From an uncultured Gammaproteobacteria bacterium (GTDB lineage Bacteria > Pseudomonadota > Gammaproteobacteria > Arenicellales > JAANXG01), in NCBI GenBank assembly GCA_947259175.1, contig CAMYKW010000058.1, forward strand, positions 1 to 56,840: a stretch of 56,840 bases of DNA, written 5' to 3'. Positions 18,870 to 29,721 of this stretch are shown piece after piece (within the stretch, counting starts at the first letter, position 1; each line of letters opens with the position of its first letter). Below the pieces are notes generated by a model. The model did no database searches, was not told where the DNA came from, and saw only the letters and a program-made list of their open reading frames with translations. The position numbers were made by a program, and so were the translations under genes.

Positions 18870-19018
18870 GACGTTGCGTATTTGGCTCCTGATCTTTGGC
18901 TGGTCGTATACCGACAATAGGGGCGCTCACGCCGGTGTGTACCTTATCCAGACCGCTTGGTCTTGCTACTTATTACGACAACGGACCCTGCTTGCGGTTC
19001 TGGCGCCCGCGGGTGAAC

Positions 19019-20690
<1,672 letters not shown>

Positions 20691-21220
20691 TGTACGCGTG
20701 ATATTCCTCGTGTTGAGTTCGTGCCCGTACGTGCGTTGTTATCAATTCTGCTTCATCGGCGGCGACGGATAAACCAAAGCCGAGTTCTCACCGTGGATCC
20801 CGTATCCTGTTCCAGGGAGCGGGCGGCCGAATGTCAAAAAATTCATGAGATGCTCTGCCGCGGTTTCCGGTTCGTTGCGTCACAGCCCCGGCCACCAGCG
20901 ATCAAACCGGCACGCGCATGACCGGGTCCGCGTTTACTCACACCGGATCGCGACTGTTTAGTTTTCAGCGCTGCCAGTGCAACAACAGCCGCCGGATCTT
21001 CCGCCGGGGTGCAAGACTCGGGTTTGAGCGTTTATTATAACCTGATAACGGAATTTGAACTGTACACGCACCGCCGTGGGCTGTCAGCGGAAGGATGCGC
21101 CACGCGATCTGCGCGGTGCCACGCCAAACCACGGTCAAGGTGGCGCGCGATGCGCAAGGCGTACACGGGTTTATCCGCCCCTCGCCGGTGCGTTGCGGTA
21201 CACCAATCGGAGTATGAAGC
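20691..21220. other. Intergenic region between divergent glnS and yjbQ
   Basis: This 530-bp gap should hold the promoters of glnS (minus) and yjbQ (plus). I see no convincing gene, tRNA or repeat. TTTATTATAACC near 21031-21042 is the most promoter-like stretch. Small ORFs on both strands lack recognisable features. Confidence 0.4.
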
Positions 21221-21643
21221 ATGTGGCGGCAATACAAATTCAGTGTCGATAGTCGCGGTCGCGGCACTTACGACATAACGCGGGAAATCAACCAGTATCT
21301 TCTGCAAGCGGAAGTGACGACCGGACTCGCGCACGTATTCGTGCATCACACCAGCGCATCCCTTATTCTGTGCGAGAACGCGGACCCGGCGGTGCGCCGC
21401 GATCTGGAAACCTTCATGTCGCGTACAGTACCGGACGGCGATCCGATGTTCGAGCATGTCTCTGAAGGTCCCGACGACATGCCGGCCCATGTGCGCAGTG
21501 TGTTGACTCAAAATGGTTTGACCATACCCGTGACCGGCGGCCGGCTCGTGCTTGGCACGTGGCAGGGCGTCTATCTTTGGGAGCATCGAACACGGCCGCA
21601 TGCGCGCTCGGTGACGCTGACCGTCCATGGCGAACGGGCATAA
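21221..21643 (+). CDS. yjbQ: YjbQ/UPF0047 family protein
   Basis: 140 residues of the YjbQ (UPF0047) family, annotated as secondary thiamine-phosphate synthase from weak activity in E. coli. Typical features are VFVHHTSASLILCENAD (about 39-55), GPDDMPAHVRSVL, and the ending LGTWQGVYLWEHR with a conserved H/R-rich tail. ATG 21221 gives the expected N-terminus. It is monocistronic or loosely linked to phaC, which begins 184 bp later. The physiological role of the family is uncertain. Confidence 0.93.
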   Translation: MWRQYKFSVDSRGRGTYDITREINQYLLQAEVTTGLAHVFVHHTSASLILCENADPAVRRDLETFMSRTVPDGDPMFEHVSEGPDDMPAHVRSVLTQNGLTIPVTGGRLVLGTWQGVYLWEHRTRPHARSVTLTVHGERA

Positions 21644-21827
21644 GCCAGGCTGCGGGTGAGCCGGTGATGGCGCGCAGGCGAGTTTTCCGCGTCGGTCGAC
21701 CCAACGGGGGCTGGCGCTCGCTGCGTCGCATCGCGAGGCGGATTATTCGACTTGTCGCGCTGCCCGGTTTTGACTATATTAGTGATGTTTTGGTGCACTG
21801 CAACAAAAATTCGGCCGACGCTTTCCA

Positions 21828-23624
21828 ATGAGTGATTCGCAGGACGGCACTTTCAATCCCCTGGAGATGTCCGAGGCGTGGTTAGACATGGCGCTGCGCA
21901 GTCAGCGCGTCGCGTGGCGGGTGATGTCGGACCACCTCCAGCATCCGCAAGCCTACACGTCGGATCCGTTCAATCTCGCCAGCGCTTACAGCAAACTCGT
22001 GTCCAGTCTGTTGACCGACCCTGCAAGCTTACTGGAATCCCAGGGCGCGTTTTATCGTGATTCCATTACCTTGTGGCAGAACACCGTCAAACGCATGCTG
22101 GGTGCGGATGGGATGGAGCCGGTCATCGAACCGCAAGCCGGCGACAATCGTTTTCGCGACGAGCAGTGGTCGGAACACTTCCTGTTCGACCACATCAAAC
22201 AAACTTATCTGTTGGCGTCGCGCCTGATCGAATCCACCGTGGACAGGACCAATGGGGCGGATCGCGACGAGGCCGAAAAGCTGCAGTTTTTCACACGCCA
22301 ACTTGTTGACGCACTGGCGCCAACCAACTTTGCCGTCACCAACCCAAAAGTCGTGCGCGAGACCATTCAATCCCTGGGCAAGAACCTCATTCGCGGTTTG
22401 AATAATTTTTTGGCTGATCTCGAAAAAGGTGACGGACAGCTGCGCATCAGCATGACCGACGTCGATGCGTTTGAGTTGGGCAAAAACGTCGCGACCACGC
22501 CGGGTAAGGTCGTGTTTCAAAATCGCATGTTTCAACTCATTCAGTACTCGCCCACTTCCGATCAAGTATTCAAACGGCCGCTACTGATCGTCCCGCCGTG
22601 GATAAACAAATACTACATAATGGACTTGCAGCCGAAAAATTCGCTCATCAAGTGGCTGGCCGTGCAAGGACACACGGTGTTTGTCATTTCCTGGATTAAT
22701 CCCGACGAATCCTATGCGGAAACCGGTTATGAACAGTACGTATTCGACGGACTGTATGCCGCTATGGATGCGGTGGAACGGTGTACCGGTGAAAACGAGA
22801 TAAATGCAATTGGCTATTGCCTAGGCGGGACATTGTTGGCATCGGTTTTGGCCCACATGGCGGGAAACGGGGATCAACGCATAAAAAGCGCCACTTTTTT
22901 CACAACGATGATCGATTTCGAAGAGCCTGGTGAGCTCGGCGTATTTATCGACGACCAACAGGTTGCCGCGTTGGAGAAGCGTATGGAGGAAACCGGGTAT
23001 CTCGATGCCTCCTGCATGGCGTCCACTTTCAATATGTTGCGGGCCAACGATCTGGTCTGGACTTTCGCAATCAATAACTACCTGCTTGGCCAGGATCCCC
23101 TGGTCTTCGATTTGCTCTATTGGAATTCGGATTCCACGCGTATGCCGGCAGCCATGCACAGTTTCTATCTGCGTAAGATGTATCTCGAGAACCAGTTGCG
23201 CGAGCCCGGCGGTATTACGGTCGGTGATACGCCCCTTGATATGGGTGATGTTGATATCCCGGCATACTTCCTATCCACACAGGACGATCATATCGCGCCT
23301 TGGAAATCGACTTACGCCGGCGCCAAACTGTTTGCCGGACCGGTTCGTTTCGTGCTGGGGGCCTCGGGCCATATCGCCGGGGTCATCAATCCGCCGGCCG
23401 CAGGCAAATATCATTTCTGGACCAGCAAACACAATCCGCTGCCCGACGATGCCGAGCAGTGGCTGGAGTCGGCGATCCAGAACGACGGTTCCTGGTGGAC
23501 CGACTGGGCATCGTGGGTGGAAGAACAAGCACCCGACAAGGTGCCTGCTCGCCAACCCGGAGACGGTGAACTCCAGGTCATTGAAGACGCACCGGGCAGC
23601 TATGTCGCCAAGCGAATCACTTGA
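21828..23624 (+). CDS. phaC: Class I poly(3-hydroxyalkanoate) synthase
   Basis: 598 residues, the usual length for class I PhaC, polymerising 3-hydroxyacyl-CoA on cytoplasmic granules. The lipase-like box reads GYCLGG with the catalytic Cys near residue 330. The Asp is in STQDDHIAPW (about 482-491) and the His in GASGHIAGVI (about 512-521). WINKYYIMDLQPKNS is also typical. No phaA, phaB or phasin gene is adjacent, so the monomer supply genes must be elsewhere. There is no strong Shine-Dalgarno sequence before ATG 21828. Confidence 0.95.
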   Translation: MSDSQDGTFNPLEMSEAWLDMALRSQRVAWRVMSDHLQHPQAYTSDPFNLASAYSKLVSSLLTDPASLLESQGAFYRDSITLWQNTVKRMLGADGMEPVIEPQAGDNRFRDEQWSEHFLFDHIKQTYLLASRLIESTVDRTNGADRDEAEKLQFFTRQLVDALAPTNFAVTNPKVVRETIQSLGKNLIRGLNNFLADLEKGDGQLRISMTDVDAFELGKNVATTPGKVVFQNRMFQLIQYSPTSDQVFKRPLLIVPPWINKYYIMDLQPKNSLIKWLAVQGHTVFVISWINPDESYAETGYEQYVFDGLYAAMDAVERCTGENEINAIGYCLGGTLLASVLAHMAGNGDQRIKSATFFTTMIDFEEPGELGVFIDDQQVAALEKRMEETGYLDASCMASTFNMLRANDLVWTFAINNYLLGQDPLVFDLLYWNSDSTRMPAAMHSFYLRKMYLENQLREPGGITVGDTPLDMGDVDIPAYFLSTQDDHIAPWKSTYAGAKLFAGPVRFVLGASGHIAGVINPPAAGKYHFWTSKHNPLPDDAEQWLESAIQNDGSWWTDWASWVEEQAPDKVPARQPGDGELQVIEDAPGSYVAKRIT

Positions 23625-23759
23625 GACGTCGCGCAGACCCTAATAGGTCCCGGCAGTTCTCCCTCGCTTGCGCCTTCGTCGGGTCTGTGGGAGCGGCTTC
23701 TAGTTCGCATTTTTAATCGCGCTTAATCTGTGTTCCCACCGCAAAGTTGGAATCCCGGG

Positions 23760-24254
23760 TCAGGGCTGAATGTACCGATAGCCCTCGGCCTGTAGATCGG
23801 CAATGGCGGTGACGCCGGAGGTTACGAACATAACGCCGGAGATCACCTGGGAGGACCGCACGTTTTTTTTGCGCGCCGTGTTCAAGCAGAAAAGCACCTG
23901 GACATCCCGTTGCAGCAGATCCTCCATTCCTGTTTGAAACGGGTTGTTGGTTCGGTGGCGATCGGCAGCGCCGTTGTCCAGGATGAGTGGCCAGCCGTCG
24001 GCGTGGACGATGGCAACCAGTTCGTAATCCGGAGCGGCCATATTGTGGTTACCGAAGTCAGCCAAGGTGTTGAGGATATTTTCAACCGCGAAGGGTTGTG
24101 TCTGTGCGGGATCCTTATAGAGCTGGTTGACTTGAAACAAAAACCTGACGTTGCGCCTGTGGACTAAAGGCCTTGTTTTAGCCGCGGTTCCAGGGCCGAA
24201 CTCATTATCCAGGACATTGGCAAAATCGGGTAGGCTCTCTTGTACCGACGTCAC
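23760..24254 (-). CDS. DsrE-like family protein
   Basis: 164 residues from GTG 24254, preceded by AAGGAG with 6-nt spacing. The C-terminal ~120 residues show the DsrE/YchN-like pattern: YELVAIVHADGWPLIL, a conserved Cys in VLFCLNTARK, and VTSGVTAIADLQAEGYRYI. Family members carry persulfide sulfur in sulfur-oxidising and tRNA-thiolation pathways. The partner is unknown. A sulfur importer gene lies 800 bp downstream on the same strand (25077). Confidence 0.75.
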   Translation of the reverse strand: MTSVQESLPDFANVLDNEFGPGTAAKTRPLVHRRNVRFLFQVNQLYKDPAQTQPFAVENILNTLADFGNHNMAAPDYELVAIVHADGWPLILDNGAADRHRTNNPFQTGMEDLLQRDVQVLFCLNTARKKNVRSSQVISGVMFVTSGVTAIADLQAEGYRYIQP

Positions 24255-24409
24255 ATTGGACTCCTTCTTGTGGCGAATCTTGAGATGGGCTCATTGTAAC
24301 AACTACAGCGCAGCGGCGGCCGGAAACAGTCAGCAAACAAGTTGCGTCACTCGTTGGCGGCTTCGGGAGACCGTCGATTCGCGCTTCGATCACGCCCGCG
24401 GAGCGAGAG

Positions 24410-24664
24410 TTGCCGACGCGATTTGCGCAACTGGGGAACCTGGAGGAATGCCGTGAGTTTGCGCACACGGCGTTGAAGGTATTGGCAGCGCGTTTACAGG
24501 CGAACGACTGGTTAGCCGCCGACGCACCGACGGTTGCCGACGTCGCGTGCTACCCGTACGTCGCGATGGCATCGGATGGCGACATCTCCACCACCCCGTT
24601 CCCCGCGGTGGAACAATGGCTGGTGCGCTTTGCAAGCTTACGCGGATACATGCCGCCGCCTTGA
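24410..24664 (+). pseudogene. Glutathione S-transferase C-terminal remnant
   Basis: An 84-residue fragment matching only the C-terminal helical domain of a GST (full length about 200 aa): DWLAADAPTVADVACYPYVA, where TVADV is the N-capping box. The N-terminal thioredoxin fold with the glutathione site is missing. The in-frame upstream codons to about 24340 do not restore it. The fragment begins next to the DsrE-like gene and is most likely a deletion relic. Confidence 0.7.
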
Positions 24665-24711
24665 CTGCGTACTGCCCGCCGGTTCGCCGGTCACGATATG
24701 ACCAACGGCCG

Positions 24712-25080
24712 TCAACGCGCGTCGTCGGTCTCGGCGTCGAGCTGGAGTCGCCGGTAATACTCCTCCATATCTTCACCGGTATCCGCGTCGCCGGCGGCTG
24801 CGCCATAGCCCCCGGCTTCGGGAGCGGGGCCGGCGGACGGGCCGGAGTCATCGCCAGCCGCGCCATAGCCTCCGGTTTCTGCGCCAAGCCCGGTGACCTG
24901 GGGACTGTCGCTGTCGTCGGAAGCGGACCCGTAGCCTCCGGTTTCGACCTGCGGCGAGAACTCGCCGGTGTCTGGCGCCGGTGCGGAACGGCGATACCGG
25001 CTGTGGTCGAGGGCGACGAAAACCGCACCCAGGACAATGGCCGCGATCATTATCCCGCGATTGCGTCGTAACGCCGTCAT
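24712..25080 (-). CDS. Short membrane-anchored GGYG-repeat protein
   Basis: 122 residues from ATG 25080, whose ATGA overlaps the stop of the YeeE/TsuA gene by 4 bp. An N-terminal helix IMIAAIVLGAVFVAL is followed by a low-complexity, acidic region with three imperfect repeats around ETGGYGSA, ETGGYGAA and EAGGYGAA separated by DDS-type linkers. The C-terminus is charged (EDMEEYYRRLQL). I know no family for it. The coupling to the importer suggests it is expressed with it. Confidence 0.6.
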   Translation of the reverse strand: MTALRRNRGIMIAAIVLGAVFVALDHSRYRRSAPAPDTGEFSPQVETGGYGSASDDSDSPQVTGLGAETGGYGAAGDDSGPSAGPAPEAGGYGAAAGDADTGEDMEEYYRRLQLDAETDDAR

Positions 25081-26276
25081 TTGCGCGTCGGCGGATCCAG
25101 TTGCAGACGCACCCGCAGGCGCACCCCGATCAAGCTGCCGACAAATCCCGCCGCCAACCACAACCAGCCGTGCAAGCTGCCCGAGCCGATACCGGCCAGC
25201 AGTGCGCCTATATTACAGCCGAAGGCGAGGCGGGCGCCGTAACCAAGCAGTAAACCGCCGACCACCGAGGCCACCACGCGTTCGCGCTTGATCCGGCCTT
25301 CGGGGGCGAACTTCCCCGCCAATGCGGCAGCGAGCACCGCTCCCAAGATAAGCCCAAAATCCATGACTGAGATGTTGTCGGCCAGCACGCTGCGTGACAG
25401 GGCGACGGCGGGGTATCCCGAGCTCCAATACGGCCACGAGGCGGCATCGCCACCGATAGCCGACCAGATCTTGGCGCCCCACAGTCCAAAGGCAAAGGTT
25501 ATCGACCACGGATGTCCGGCAATCACCAGGGTGAGCAGATTGAACACCGCCAGACCGATGACTCCCCACAACAGCGGCCAGGGACCCAGAACCAGACGAT
25601 CGGTGAAGCTGGCGTCCGCACTTTTTGCCGCAAACAGAGGTTCGATATTGTCATGACGACGCCGTTCCACCGCGAGTACCACGGCGTATAAAACCAGCAG
25701 GCACAGGGCCTGGCCCGCCAATGCGGGTCCCCAACCGAAGGTGCTGATCAGGGAAAGCTTGCCGAAGCTGGGCAGAGCCAGCCACCAGTGCAGGTGGGCC
25801 GACGCGATAGTGGAGCCGACGATAAAAAACACCAGTGTGATCAGCATCGCCACATGGCCACCGCCGACGGTAAACAGGGTTCCCGAGCCGCAGCCGCCGC
25901 CGAGCTGCATGCCGATGCCGAAAACGAACGCTCCGATCAACACCGATAGGCCCACCGGCGCCACTGCCGCCTGCACACTGATTCCGGAAAACAGCTGGCC
26001 GAGCACCGGGAAAAACAGTATGGAAGTCACCCCCAGCAACAGTATTTGCGCTCGCGCGCTGGTGCTTCGGCGTTCGCGAATCAATCGTCGCCAGCCGCCG
26101 GCAAATCCGAAGGCGGCATGCAAAAGCGTCGCGCCGAGACCGGCGCCGATCAGGAACAACAGCGCCTGGCGGGTCTGGAATTCATTCTGTAGAAACAGGC
26201 TGACCGCCAACAGGGCTGATAGCGTCAGTAACGCTACCGGTTTGTCTGATGTTACTGCAGGGGCGGACGTTTGCAT
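25077..26276 (-). CDS. YeeE/YedE-type sulfur compound importer (TsuA-like)
   Basis: 399 residues with roughly nine or more hydrophobic segments, an inner-membrane importer of the YeeE/YedE family whose characterised member TsuA imports thiosulfate. Two internal halves each hold a conserved Cys motif: GMQLGGGCGSGTL (about 122-134) and ARLAFGCNIGALL (about 351-363). Cys residues in these motifs relay thiosulfate in TsuA. Substrate here is inferred. It is upstream of, and coupled to, the GGYG-repeat protein. Confidence 0.9.
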   Translation of the reverse strand: MQTSAPAVTSDKPVALLTLSALLAVSLFLQNEFQTRQALLFLIGAGLGATLLHAAFGFAGGWRRLIRERRSTSARAQILLLGVTSILFFPVLGQLFSGISVQAAVAPVGLSVLIGAFVFGIGMQLGGGCGSGTLFTVGGGHVAMLITLVFFIVGSTIASAHLHWWLALPSFGKLSLISTFGWGPALAGQALCLLVLYAVVLAVERRRHDNIEPLFAAKSADASFTDRLVLGPWPLLWGVIGLAVFNLLTLVIAGHPWSITFAFGLWGAKIWSAIGGDAASWPYWSSGYPAVALSRSVLADNISVMDFGLILGAVLAAALAGKFAPEGRIKRERVVASVVGGLLLGYGARLAFGCNIGALLAGIGSGSLHGWLWLAAGFVGSLIGVRLRVRLQLDPPTRK

Positions 26277-27103
26277 GCGCCGAGCTCTTTATCTCACGGT
26301 TGTATCAAGGATGCCGGGGATGTTGCAGGGCGCGCCACTCGAAACCGAGTGAGGGGTCCTAAATATATGCAACGCCGTGGACAAACTTATGATACCGAAT
26401 ACATACCGCTTCACGCCTCAATTCAGCGGGCGGTTCCGCGTACTGTTGCCCGCTTGCTTAATGCCGGCGGGAACACACGTGGACCGCAGGCTATAGCAAG
26501 CGTATTGCGACATCAAGTGATTTGCCGCGCTTTCATTTCACGCGAAGCACGGTTTTGCGAAATCAGCCACAGGCTCGGCTCGCGGCATGCTAAACAAGGC
26601 GCAGCGGTAAACGCGGACCGTCTTTCATTTGGCGGGACTGAGATGTAATCGCTCGACGGTGGTGCAAAGCAGCCGGCAAACGGGTTGCTTTGCAGTGGAG
26701 ATGCGCAAGCGCGACGAAATTGCATAAATTTTATTCCCTAAAAACTTGGTAATTAATTGGTTTTTATCTGTATTTCCCAGGAGTATAGTGTGTTTCTACG
26801 ACGCCGATGCAAACCATTGAGGTGCCGGAATCGAGACACCTGATAAACCGATGTTCGTGTTTGCCTAGGTTTGGCGTACTGGATAAAGGCTTTTTGAATA
26901 AACAGCGAGAGTGTTTGACTGTCAGATACATCGCAGTCGACGCCGAGGAAAAAGAATACAACTCGTGCGCGGATGCATCTGGTCACGATAAGAAATCTTT
27001 ATCTGTTATAACTACATCACACAAAAGCCGCGGCCGCGCCATCGATCCGGTGAGAACGTACGGGTTCGATAACGGCACGTGACTTGATTAAAGGAGGGCA
27101 TCC
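26277..27103. other. Long intergenic region, locally AT-rich
   Basis: An 827-bp gap between divergently transcribed genes. The stretch at about 26720-27010 is clearly more AT-rich than its surroundings, with TATAGT at 26784-26789 as a possible -10 box but no good -35 at 17 nt. AAAGGAGGG at about 27090 is the Shine-Dalgarno sequence of the next gene. ORFs here show no recognisable protein. Confidence 0.4.
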
Positions 27104-28132
27104 ATGAAAATTCAATCGAAAACGCTTGCTGGAATTCTTGCAGCGACAATTCTCATCGCGGGTGTGTCGGGCCAGGCCCGTGCCCGAACCACGCTGGAAA
27201 TGGCTTATATGCCGATTGTTCCTTGCAGCCAGCTGTTCGTCATCGAAGGCATGGGATGGGCCAAGGACGCAGGTATTGATCTCAAGCTTACACGGTTTCC
27301 CAACGGGCCGGCGATCGTTCAGGCGATTGCCTCGGGGAAAATGGACGTCATGTGCTTCGGCATCGGTCCCGCGATGGTGACACGGGGCAAGGATATTAAA
27401 CTGAAGGTCATTGCCGCCGGTATCGTCAACCAGATCGCGGTCGTCGCCCAGGGCGATCTGGTGAAGTATTTCGAGAAACACAAGAACGGAAAGGATGCCC
27501 TGTTGGCTTTCGCCAAAGACAAGGGGCGTAAACCGAAAATTGCGAGCTTTCCCAAGGGCTCGGTTCCCGATACGGTAACGCGTCATTGGTTGCTGCGCGC
27601 GCTGGGGATGCAGCTCAGCGATGTCGAACTGATAGGGATGGGCGCCTCCCGTGTGCAACAGGCGCTGCTGTCACGCTCGGTGGATGCCGCCGGGATCCTG
27701 GAGCCGATCTTGACCATCGTCGAAAGCAAGCTGCCGGACGCCAGGGTAATCGCCCGCGCAACGGAAATGATGGACGGTCAGCCGGGATCCACCATCGCCG
27801 CCCGCGAGAACGTGATCGCCGAGCAACGCGAAGCGCTCGTCAAGCTGATGGAATTGCATATCAAAGCCACCGAATTGCTGAAGAGTGATCCCGCCAAGGC
27901 GGCGCCGTACGTGAAGGATTTCGTCGCCAAGGGCTTGATCGACGTCGGCACGATCCAAAAGTCCCTGCAATCACCGTCGTCCAATTTCAAGGCCAATCCG
28001 GAAGAAATCGTGGAAGGAACCCAGTACATGCACGACTTTCAGAAGAGCGAGAAGATCAAGACCAACGTGTCGGTGGACGGTTTGTTCGATTTCAGCATTT
28101 ACCGGGAGGCGGCGAAAAATCTCGGCATGTGA
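27104..28132 (+). CDS. ABC importer substrate-binding protein (NMT1/SsuA-like)
   Basis: 342 residues with a Sec signal peptide (about 1-28, cut after GQARA or ARA-R) and an NMT1/THI5-like periplasmic binding fold: MAYMPIVPCSQLFVIEGMGW, IASGKMDVMCFGIGPA and SVPDTVTRHWLLRALG. Family members bind sulfonates, nitrate, taurine or pyrimidine precursors. Ligand is unknown here. A strong AAAGGAGGG precedes ATG. It is the first gene of an SBP-permease-ATPase set followed by a sulfotransferase. Confidence 0.88.
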   Translation: MKIQSKTLAGILAATILIAGVSGQARARTTLEMAYMPIVPCSQLFVIEGMGWAKDAGIDLKLTRFPNGPAIVQAIASGKMDVMCFGIGPAMVTRGKDIKLKVIAAGIVNQIAVVAQGDLVKYFEKHKNGKDALLAFAKDKGRKPKIASFPKGSVPDTVTRHWLLRALGMQLSDVELIGMGASRVQQALLSRSVDAAGILEPILTIVESKLPDARVIARATEMMDGQPGSTIAARENVIAEQREALVKLMELHIKATELLKSDPAKAAPYVKDFVAKGLIDVGTIQKSLQSPSSNFKANPEEIVEGTQYMHDFQKSEKIKTNVSVDGLFDFSIYREAAKNLGM

Positions 28133-28171
28133 CGGCGCAGTTTTGCCCGGTTATCTACCAAGGCCGCATAC

Positions 28172-28924
28172 GTGAAGGCCACCTCGCGCTACTTGCTGTC
28201 GGCGGCCGGATTGATCGGTTTCCTGTTGATCTGGGAGGCCATCGCCCGCAGCGGCTTATTGGCAACCCACCTGCTGCCCCCGCCCAGCACCATTCCCGCC
28301 GCGCTGACCTCCGAGATCCGCGAGGGGTTCTGGCAGGTGATGGTGCTGTCCAGCTTGCGTCACTACAGCATCGGCTTTGTGTTGGGATCGGTCCTGGGTG
28401 TGGGGCTGGGCGTCATGGTGGCGTTGTTTCCGCGTATCGAGGCCAGCCAGGCGTGGCTGGCGCGGGTGCTGCGTCCGATCCCGCCGCTGGCATGGATCCC
28501 GTTTGCCATCATCTGGTTCGGCATCACGGAGACCGCGGCGGCGTTCATCATTTCCATCGGCATCTTCTGGATCAACTATTTTACCGCCATGGGCGCCGTC
28601 CAGGCGGTGGACAAGGACTTGATCGAGGTCGCCCGCGCCTTCGGTCACCGTTCTTTTCCGGCGCTGCTGCGTAAAGTTATCTTACCCGGCGCCGCGCCCG
28701 GCATTCTCAGCGGGCTGCGCGCCGGCCTGGGGCAGGGTTGGATGACGGTGGTGGCGGCGGAGCTTTTCGGCATCCAGGGCATCGGTCAACGCATGATCGA
28801 GGCATCCGGCTTGCTGGCGACGGACGTGGTTATCCTGTACATGTTCTCGATCGCATTGCTCTATGGGATCAGCGACTACATATTCGTTCTCATACAAAAG
28901 AGAATCCTGGAATGGCAAAGATAA
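28172..28924 (+). CDS. ABC importer permease (SsuC/TauC-like)
   Basis: 250 residues from GTG 28172, with about six transmembrane helices. The EAA-loop region is VDKDLIEVARAFGHRS followed by ILPGAAPGILSGLRAGLG, typical of binding-protein-dependent inner-membrane components. LRPIPPLAWIPFAIIWFGI matches the SsuC/TauC/NrtB branch. The stop overlaps the ATPase start by 13 bp, a normal operon arrangement. Confidence 0.93.
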   Translation: MKATSRYLLSAAGLIGFLLIWEAIARSGLLATHLLPPPSTIPAALTSEIREGFWQVMVLSSLRHYSIGFVLGSVLGVGLGVMVALFPRIEASQAWLARVLRPIPPLAWIPFAIIWFGITETAAAFIISIGIFWINYFTAMGAVQAVDKDLIEVARAFGHRSFPALLRKVILPGAAPGILSGLRAGLGQGWMTVVAAELFGIQGIGQRMIEASGLLATDVVILYMFSIALLYGISDYIFVLIQKRILEWQR

Positions 28925-29682
28925 TCGAGACCCAGGATCTGGCGGTTGCCTTCGGTGAGTCGGATGAGCACAACATCATCTTTCGTCATCTTAATGTGAC
29001 CGTCGAAAAGGGAGAGTTCGTGACCCTGGTCGGCGTATCGGGCGCGGGTAAATCCACGTTACTGCGGGTCATCGCCGATCTCATCCCGCCCTACGAGGGG
29101 TCGGTCAAGCTCGATGCGGCGCACGATCCATCGCGTCGTCCGATCGCGATGGTATTTCAAGCGGCGCTGCTGATGCCGTGGCGCAAGGTCGGAGACAATG
29201 TCGCGCTGGGCTTGGAAGGCATCGATGTGTCGGAGGCGGTCAAGAAGGAAAGAGTGGAATGGACCCTCGAACTCGTGGGACTCGCCGGCTACCAGGACCG
29301 GTGGCCGTACCAGTTGTCCGGCGGCCAGCGTCAGCGCATCGGCATCGCCCGCGCGTTGGCGGTTGACCCGGCGATCCTGTTGATGGATGAACCGTTCGGC
29401 GCGCTCGATGCCATTACCCGCACCGGCCTTCAGGATGAACTGCTGCGCATCTGGCAGGAAACCCACAAATCCGTCCTGTTTGTCACCCACGACATCGAGG
29501 AGGCGGTGTACCTGGGCGACCGGGTGTTGCTCCTGGGCGACAAGCCGGCGCACATCGTCAACGAATACCATATTACCGTGGATCGCGAGCAGCGCCGTGA
29601 GAGCGAAGAGTTCCTGCACATGGTCGACGAGGTTAAGGACGGATTAATGGGCGCAATGGCCTTGAGCAACGGCAGTGGCTAA
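28912..29682 (+). CDS. ABC importer ATPase (SsuB/TauB-like)
   Basis: 256 residues from ATG 28912, overlapping the permease. Walker A GVSGAGKST, Q-loop AMVFQ, signature LSGGQRQRIGIARAL, Walker B ILLMDEPFGALD and H-loop FVTHDIEEAV are all intact. The DEPFGALDA form is typical of the nitrate/sulfonate/taurine branch. It energises the importer formed with the two upstream genes. Confidence 0.95.
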   Translation: MAKIIETQDLAVAFGESDEHNIIFRHLNVTVEKGEFVTLVGVSGAGKSTLLRVIADLIPPYEGSVKLDAAHDPSRRPIAMVFQAALLMPWRKVGDNVALGLEGIDVSEAVKKERVEWTLELVGLAGYQDRWPYQLSGGQRQRIGIARALAVDPAILLMDEPFGALDAITRTGLQDELLRIWQETHKSVLFVTHDIEEAVYLGDRVLLLGDKPAHIVNEYHITVDREQRRESEEFLHMVDEVKDGLMGAMALSNGSG

Positions 29683-29721
29683 CCCGTTCCAGCGTTTAAT
29701 AATCTCGGGGGAAAAATCACG

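Noticed and set aside
20965-21267. A 100-codon minus-strand ORF overlapping the yjbQ start
   Set aside because: Low-information translation that overlaps a conserved gene start on the other strand.
24265-24410. N-terminal half of the GST gene upstream of the remnant
   Set aside because: Reading the frame upstream of 24410 gives no thioredoxin-fold residues, so I could not extend the gene.
26807-27082. A 91-codon ORF in the AT-rich gap before the ABC importer
   Set aside because: No recognisable motif, no good ribosome site, and unusual composition. Not supported as a gene.
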